Assembly (NCBI GenBank): GCA_013407085.1
Contig: JACCGJ010000653.1
Location: 17,162 to 81,161, forward strand
Length of the DNA stretch: 64,000 nt
Direction: 5' to 3'
Source: Atriophallophorus winterbourni
Lineage: Eukaryota; Platyhelminthes; Trematoda; Plagiorchiida; Microphallidae
Shown here: piece by piece, positions 57,691-64,000 of the stretch
Layout of the letters: each line of letters begins with the position of its first letter
Position numbering within the stretch: position 1 is the stretch's first letter
Made by a program: the position numbers and the translations under genes
The notes under the pieces: model-generated
Database searches by the model: none
Seen by the model: the letters and a program-made list of their open reading frames with translations, nothing else
What the model was told of the DNA's origin: nothing

Positions 57691-57960
57691 TAATCTTACC
57701 GTCTCCATATGATGTTGGCAAACTCCCAGGAATCGGGTGTGGTGTGTAAGTGTAGGAGATGTTAGCACAAATAAAACTGGGCTTTTCCATCAGCTTTCCA
57801 AAGTTTGGCTGTGGTAATGTGATTAACATTGGCATTTAAGTATAACTTTGTTTGATACTTTTTGTTTGATACTTTTCCACTGTTTAATGAGGCTTACTCA
57901 CCTGATGACAAATACAGCCATAAACTAGGTGTGGGCTTGTAAGAGAAGGGGATGTGAGCA
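57690..57960. repeat. Palindrome-family dispersed repeat, decayed
   Basis: It retains ACCGTCTCCATATGATG, TGTGGTGTGTAAGTGTAGGA, GGCATTTAAGTATAACTTTG, a short local duplication TTTGATACTTTT, and CCACTGTTTAATGAGGC. The central palindrome is lost. Confidence 0.65.
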
Positions 57961-59965
57961 GTCTTAAAACAGGAATGAAATTCGTTAATATCTACGAGTA
58001 GCATCAACCTGCGTATTTTGATCAAAGTATCTCTAAATAATTGGTGCTGATTGACTGGCGAAAAATTTAGTTAATTGACTAGCTTAAAGCTGGATGGTAT
58101 CATGTGCTGCCGTTGACTACGGTACAAAACCTCACCTGTAAAACCGCCCTGAACTTAAGAAGCACTTGAGGAGATGATAGTTCATCGCTGTTCTCCACAA
58201 TTCTGCTGTTGATTGCGAACAGTTCGTCACCAAGCTGGATGGCATAATCAGTGCAGACGTCCTCTTGCACACTCTCGTTGAAATCGTGCTATCGTATAGA
58301 TCTGTGTCGGCATCATACGAAGCATCATTGATGATGAGAATAAACTCGGAAAGTATGTCCCCGGTCGAAATTGACTAGCGAAACAGATAGCTGATTTTGT
58401 TTACTTAAAGAATGTGCTGATTTCCCGGCGTACTGGACCGACAACTACCCAAGAAGGAAACAGAACTAATTGATAATTTGGGGGTTTATTAAGGATGACC
58501 AAATCTCTCATGTCATGTGCTTGTGTTTCAAATTCCTTGTGAATTCTTCCAAGGATTCGGTGCGTGTGAAGCAGCGACCAAGAAAAGAACATGTATGTCA
58601 TTCAACGGAGTCCTACGAGATGTATTATTAATTTCTGTATAGTATTGAATTTAAGAGGCGAAAATAGTTTCAATTTCATGTTCAATTATGCGCTGGCTCT
58701 GATTAAAAATGAGGATAACATTAACCTAAACGAACCGAAATTCTTATACTAACAATCGTGATTTTAAACTACTCGTCGCGAGATAAAATTCAGGCATGAT
58801 TTTACTTTATAAACTCACAACACGGGAATCAAATAATAGCGTAGTGAAAATTTAGAGCATCCATGACTTGATTTAAGCGTGTACCCTCAACCAAGTGCGT
58901 TAATTCCAACTTCTAACTAACGTAGGATTAAACAATTTAAATTTGAAACCAACTTAATTAATATATCAATTTATGGAACGGAATCTGCCAGCAGCACTGA
59001 GATAGTTTAAAGACTGAAGCTATAATACAAGTTTGTTCGGCATCACACATTGCATTTGGTGTGCATATTCGAGTACATAACACTTACTTTACTCGGAACT
59101 ATAAGTTGCATTTCGTGTACGTATTTGGCACTGAGTGGGACATTATATTTAAGTGACCAATACAACCATAATTGTTCAACTTAGGTTCTGAGTAGCTCAA
59201 GATACTGGCTATGATTGATTCAGTTTATTATTTAAGATGAGGACAACAAATGTGCTAGTGTATTTCACTGTTGTTTGATTCGTAAATAAGAATAGAGAGA
59301 AAAATCGATCAATCATAATTTCTGAAAAAACAATACAGAGCCTGGAAAAAAGTTCAATCCTGAATTACCTAAAACGTTTCTTAACAAAATTGCTACCCAT
59401 GATCATATTGAAAGAAAAAATACCCGCTGATAGATTCCGAGATGATGACATTATCCATGGACACACTCAACATTGGATAGATGTGAATGACAAGCTACTG
59501 TGACTTCTGTAAGCCTGGATTCGTGGGCTTCAGTTAATAGAAAATGATATTTTTCAGGATATTGGGAATGAAACGATAAAATAATTTTAAAAACCTCAAT
59601 GTTTAAATACAAAAGCACAGAGTGATTCCTGGTGAAGCACTCAAGAAACATATAGAATAAGCTTTTATTAAATTTCTCGATCGTGGTCTGGTGTTTGAGT
59701 TTATTTCGATATTTCTGCTTATTGTAAATCAACGATTATATAATAGTTTATGATAAATGTTTAGACTGATTTTATTTTTCACAAAATTTTGCGGCAATTG
59801 TGCTAAACGTAAAATGATTTTCAGCAGTGTCTGTATTTTTGAGGCACATCTAATTGCTATGGTTTATCCCGATAACTATATTTTTAACAGCCTCAATTTG
59901 TTGGAAATACTTCAATAACTTTGGTGGTTAATTTTGTGTAAATTGTTTTTATTGTTTATCAAAGT
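57961..59965. other. Upstream flank or 5' intron of Pax6
   Basis: It contains a fragment of the palindrome family at about 59580-59650 (GTTTAAATACAAAAGCACAG, AGTGATTCCTGGTGAAGCAC) and otherwise nothing recognised. A 5' UTR exon of Pax6 could lie here. Confidence 0.45.
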
Positions 59966-60074
59966 ATGTGTACGACAACATTGACAGGCTGCAACGAATT
60001 TGAAATGATGACTTTGGACAGTGCATCCTCACTGGATAGCTCAGAGGATGGAATGCGTCAGAGTTACAAGAGAG
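59966..60074 (+). CDS. Pax6: Pax6, exon encoding the N-terminus
   Basis: ATG at 59966 opens MCTTTLTGCNEFEMMTLDSA and SSLDSSEDGMRQSYKR, ending at the donor AGAG|GTAAGC. The one carried base plus GA at the next acceptor makes the Gly just before HSGVNQLGG, the exact entry to the paired domain. The Ser/Asp-rich leader is not conserved in other animals. The ATG is chosen as the first in-frame Met; an upstream exon in the same frame cannot be excluded (a possible acceptor TTATCAAAG lies 3 bp upstream). Confidence 0.75.
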
Positions 60075-62090
60075 GTAAGCAATTGTCCGTGTTGCATGAT
60101 TCCATGCATCTTTGGTCAAACATGAGTTATACACAACTGAGGAAAAAAAAGAACCCACATTGCAAAAGCGTTTATTCAGCGGACGATGATTGAACCTAGT
60201 TCCATAACTAATGTGTACTCTGATGCCATTTTCGATCAGATTTACACACAACGAACAAAAATATGCAATAAAATATTGAAACTAACGGCTGCATTTGCAT
60301 GCTTTCACATCCAATACCGATTTTGTTCTTGTTATTGCAATCAAACAAGTTCCGCTCTCTGCAAAGCTGTTTTCTATAAGATTGGTATAATGTGTTGCTC
60401 ACAACCCCACAACTTATTTTGTCATCTTCAAGATTGATACAGTGGGGACACATACGAGGGAATTGTGTGTACCAGCTCAAAAATCGGTGCAACTCATTGA
60501 CAATATGTGCAGTGAATTTATGCCAAGCGATTAAACACTGAGCTAAATCTTGCAGTCAATCAATCTTCACATGGAATAAGGATTATTCATGAATATATAC
60601 GAATACAATTTGGTAGATCAACTTGTGTTGTCATATTGGATTGCAGTTTTATCACAACGAGAAGATGCCTCAGTGACGTGTGCGATTAGATAAGAAAAGG
60701 TGATTTAATTTAGCAAAACTCGCTAGAAATTTCTGGCCGTTGCTCCCAAATATTGGAATTCACTCGGATGAAATGCAACTTAGATTAGAAGTGTGATAAA
60801 AAAATATATAAACAATTCTAGACGTAGGAAAATATACTTACTAAACGAAACTAAGTTGCGTTTCCCCTATTCGCAATTGAATGAGCTTTGAGTTGAAATA
60901 TATGTAGACTATAAGTCGCAAAAATTGTCATGTTCGAAAGTTCCAGAACGTTTTTCGAAGTTATACATCGCTGACACCCAAAAATGAGTTCATCACGAAG
61001 TTGGTTTTAAAACAAGCCTGTTTATTAACTTGATTATCTCGTGTTTTCTAATAATCACTATTCAAGTGACAGATGGTAATTTAATCCAGAATTAAAACCC
61101 TGTAAAATAATTAGTCCTGACACGCTTAAATATAAGTATGTATAATACAAAAAAGCATAATTTACACTAGGTAATGTGTTACTCGCTTCCCCGGCATTGA
61201 CAGACTACAATCGGTTTCTGACTGTTTGACGTCATCAGATAGAGACAGTAAGATTTGGCTTGGTTAGCCTTGTAACAGTGAAAAACTGATATGCGAAATT
61301 AGACTTTCAAGCCGCCGTTCGGGATTTTCTATCACTATACGTTCTGTGTTTAAACAACATCGTAGTTTGTTTAACGAACCCCATTAAACAGTGGCTTCAA
61401 AGGCTAATTATTTTATGCTTCACACTTGTTAGTTAATCGGTAGTGATGCTCGATACATAGTATCAAAGAATACAGGAAACACTAATCCTAGAAATTAACC
61501 GAGAGATGTAGGACGAGCATCTCCTTCCCATAATAAAACATCGATTTTTCGTAAATATATTTTTTCAATAACTAAAATGGCGAAACATATATAATTGGTT
61601 CCGACCGAAATAAGTCAGCAATGCGATATTAATTATTATCATATGTGGACAATATGTTCTCAAAGGTTGCCCACAGATGAAGCAAACGACAGCATAAGTT
61701 TCTGCATTTTACCGCAGTGTTGGGGAATAGATGCATGGAGGGAGAAACGTGATTGCAAATACCTTTGCAGATGGGCGATGGGCATTACGGAGGTGGTGAT
61801 TAAAAACAGCCAAGGCTCGGAAAACTGACAGAGAACAAAAGCGTTTTCACCACTAAGTAATCGGAATTATACCGCCTTTGTGGTTACCAAACCTATTCGG
61901 CAACTAGTATCACAAATCAGGATAAATTTAAATCTTCAAAATTGATCACAGACAAAGTAGCGCACATTTTTTGTTCTCTTATCCATGGTCCTCACACGTA
62001 AACTAATTTTGCGATCGCCTAACATGACCCACCAAACCAATTTTGTATTCATGATTTATTTATGATATTTCAAATATTTCTAATTTGCAG
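60075..62090 (+). other. Pax6 intron
   Basis: GTAAGC...TAATTTGCAG, about 2.0 kb. It contains a decayed copy of the palindrome repeat family (61190-61410: GGTTTCTGACTGTTTGACGT, TAGAGACAGTAAGATTTGGC and an inverted GTGTTTAAACAACATCGTAG part). No other gene is seen. Confidence 0.7.
61190..61410. repeat. Palindrome-family dispersed repeat in Pax6 intron
   Basis: The plus-oriented start (GACAGTAAGATTTGGCTTGG, GCCTTGTAACAGTG) and the minus-oriented end (CTGTGTTTAAACAACATCGT, AACAGTGGC) suggest two half copies in opposite directions. Confidence 0.65.
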
Positions 62091-62437
62091 GACATTCTGG
62101 TGTCAATCAACTCGGCGGGATGTTCGTAAACGGACGCCCTTTACCAGACAGTACTCGACAAAGAATAATCGAACTAGCACATTCCGGAGCACGGCCTTGC
62201 GATATTTCCCGAATACTTCAAGTTTCCAACGGTTGTGTTTCCAAAATACTATGTCGTTATTACGAAACCGGCTCGATTCGTCCCAAGGCCATCGGTGGAA
62301 GTAAACCACGCGTTGCAACAAACATGGTGGTGTTAAAAATCGCCCATTACAAACGAGAATGTCCTTCGATTTTCGCTTGGGAAATACGCGATCGTTTGTT
62401 ACAAGAAGGTGTATGCACTCCGGAAAATATACCGAGC
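62091..62437 (+). CDS. Pax6: Pax6, paired-domain exon
   Basis: The transcription factor Pax6 binds DNA through a paired domain and a homeodomain and directs eye and nervous-system development. This 347-nt exon (TTTGCAG|GACATT to CCGAGC|GTGAGT) encodes about 115 of ~128 paired-domain residues: [57 protein letters not shown] and [16 protein letters not shown]. The Ile, Gln and Asn of the ILQVSN helix are the residues that set Pax6 apart from Pax2/5/8. The exon ends at the same place as in vertebrate Pax6 (IPS|V). A conserved Gly after SKIL is Cys here. The remaining paired-domain end and homeodomain exons lie outside the window. Confidence 0.95.
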
Positions 62438-62509
62438 GTGAGTTATGCATAGACAGATTCAAAATTACTATGCTACATCATATTCTAAACTCAGGTTATA
62501 ACGCAATAC

Positions 62510-62600
62510 TAGGCATTCTGACTGATTGGATGCAGTGATTAACGCATCTTTCTCCGAAGAGTAGGTGCTTCGATGCCCACCACCTCTACACATTTTTGGA
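62510..62600 (+). repeat. tRNA-like sequence, probable SINE head
   Basis: GGATGCAGTGATTAACGCAT resembles a pol III box A (xxxCAGTGGTTAGCGC), and GGTGCTTCGATGCCCACC, about 35 bases further on, resembles box B (GGTTCGAxxCC). It does not fold into a clean cloverleaf by eye, so it is more likely a tRNA-derived SINE than a tRNA gene. It starts ~75 bp after the paired-domain exon, inside the next intron. Confidence 0.5.
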
Positions 62601-64000
62601 AATTCGCTTAACCGTGTCTATCCACCAATCCCAGGTGAGAAGGGAGTGCCGACAATAACGGAATAGACGATTGCATCAAGATCGCCCTCTGTTTCGTTGG
62701 AGAACTCATGCTAAATATACATCCACCTGCCAATGAAACCGGAGATAAGCACAGTTCCTATTGACCTAGACTGCCTGTTTATGAAAATTAGACAACTTAC
62801 TAATGTGAAAGTAGAGAATAACGAAACCCATCTTCTCCCTAAACTGTTGATCGTTCATGTGTATCTGATAAATGCTCACAGTATTCAAGCTGCAACTGTT
62901 CGAGATTCATCGAAGTATTTTTATCTTGCCATTGTTTTCCTGTAACGCGTAAGTAGAATAAGTGAATCAGCCTTTCAATTATCGAGGTGGCATAAACGAA
63001 TTACGTAACATAATTTGATTTATGATAGTCGAATGGGTTAGAAATGATATTTCAATGAGATACATTCCGCAAAGCTGTATTTCACAATTTATCATTTTGA
63101 AATTCATTACATAGTATACAGTTGTTACAAAAGATTAATTGTATTTGATTTATTGAACTTTCAATCAGATCGAGGTAATTAAAAAACCAATGCTACTAAT
63201 GGAATATTTAATAGTTTTGACAACAAATATATCCTGCCTTATGAAGATACACTTTTTAGCTTTTATCAAGATGGAAGTACGGGTTAACTAATTATAAATA
63301 AACTCGATTAAAGCGCAAAATATGGTTTTCGGTATTTTAAATCAAAGCTCTAAAACACCTGTGCGTTTAAAACCGTGATCTTACATTACTCTGGCCAGCA
63401 GCCACACCTACTGAATCACGTGATATTGAGTTTCAGTTTATTTTATATAAATCAGATTCATTTTTGACATCTATGATGAAAAGTACCGAAAAAGGATATC
63501 CTTTGCTTTCCCACAGAATGGGAATTTTTCACAAGAAGAATTATCTATTTTCGCTTTAAGCCAATCTTCCATGGGTTGAGGTGTATTCTTTATATTTGAA
63601 GCAAATGCCAAACTGGAACGGAAAACAATTTAAATATAATTATGTCAGCTATACTCCTAACTTTTTACAGTAGAATTCCTAGCCAACTAGCATTTAATTT
63701 ACTGCCCACCTACCCGCTATTAATCGATGATAAAATAACGTAGGATTATGCTCGCGACTAAATGAATCAGTTGAATTGTTCTCTATAGAAATTTCTTCTC
63801 ATATTTTTTGTATACATTGATGATTATTAAATGAGGTTGATTCTGAAGTAAAAAATAATTCAATGCTCTTTGTCTTCGTTTTAAGCTTCTTGTACAAACT
63901 ATTTTAGATTCATCATTAGAAAAAAACACCATTACGCTACAAATCTAGTTAAAATTGAATTTTTAATTGCGGACTTTCTGGGTACAATCAACTATGACCA
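62601..64000 (+). other. Pax6 intron continuing to window end
   Basis: AT-rich, with no motif matching the rest of the paired domain (SSINRVLRNL) or a homeodomain. A frame at 62733-62945 (70 codons) has no recognised similarity. Confidence 0.6.

Overview
This is eukaryotic DNA, almost certainly from a parasitic flatworm and most likely a digenean trematode. It is intron-rich and AT-rich, with sparse genes. It is packed with decayed retrotransposons of types typical of trematodes: a CsRn1-like Ty3/gypsy element, other gypsy elements, a Penelope-like element with a GIY-YIG nuclease, and several LINE families. Two assembly gaps (1000 N and 20 N) are present. No prokaryotic features, CRISPR arrays or rRNAs were found.

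Layout. 0.2-15.2 kb is a retrotransposon graveyard: an inverted LINE 3' end, a three-copy 391-bp tandem repeat, an endonuclease fragment of another LINE, gypsy element A (gag and protease on the minus strand), a cluster of a palindrome-bearing dispersed repeat, a Penelope-like element (plus strand), a CR1-like LINE (minus strand), and a compact LTR element at 13610-15214. 15.8-33.5 kb is an unrecognised host gene on the plus strand. Seven exons can be placed; six of them have mutually consistent splice phases. Its introns hold a CsRn1-like gypsy element (19.1-22.1 kb), a LINE (25.6-27.2 kb) with nested insertions, many copies of a short retroposon, and the 1-kb gap. 33.5-59.9 kb has no recognised gene. 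It holds two long inverted repeats (39.3 and 52.0 kb) and gypsy element B (40.6-44.9 kb), which itself carries a LINE and a SINE insertion. 59.97-62.44 kb carries the first two visible coding exons of a Pax6-type paired-box gene; the rest of that gene lies beyond the window.

The most interesting object is the LTR element at 13610-15214. It has 164/169-bp LTRs, a perfect 5-bp target duplication (GAGTC), a gypsy-type Gag domain and no pol. Instead of a nucleocapsid and pol it has a Ser-rich tail carrying two repeats that look like the RAD51-binding BRC repeats of BRCA2. It appears to be a gag-only retrotransposon that captured, or evolved, a BRCA2-like module.

Host function visible here is limited to the Pax6 gene (eye and nervous-system transcription factor) and one basic, Ser-rich protein of unknown function. 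Most of the remaining recognisable sequence is mobile DNA in various states of decay.
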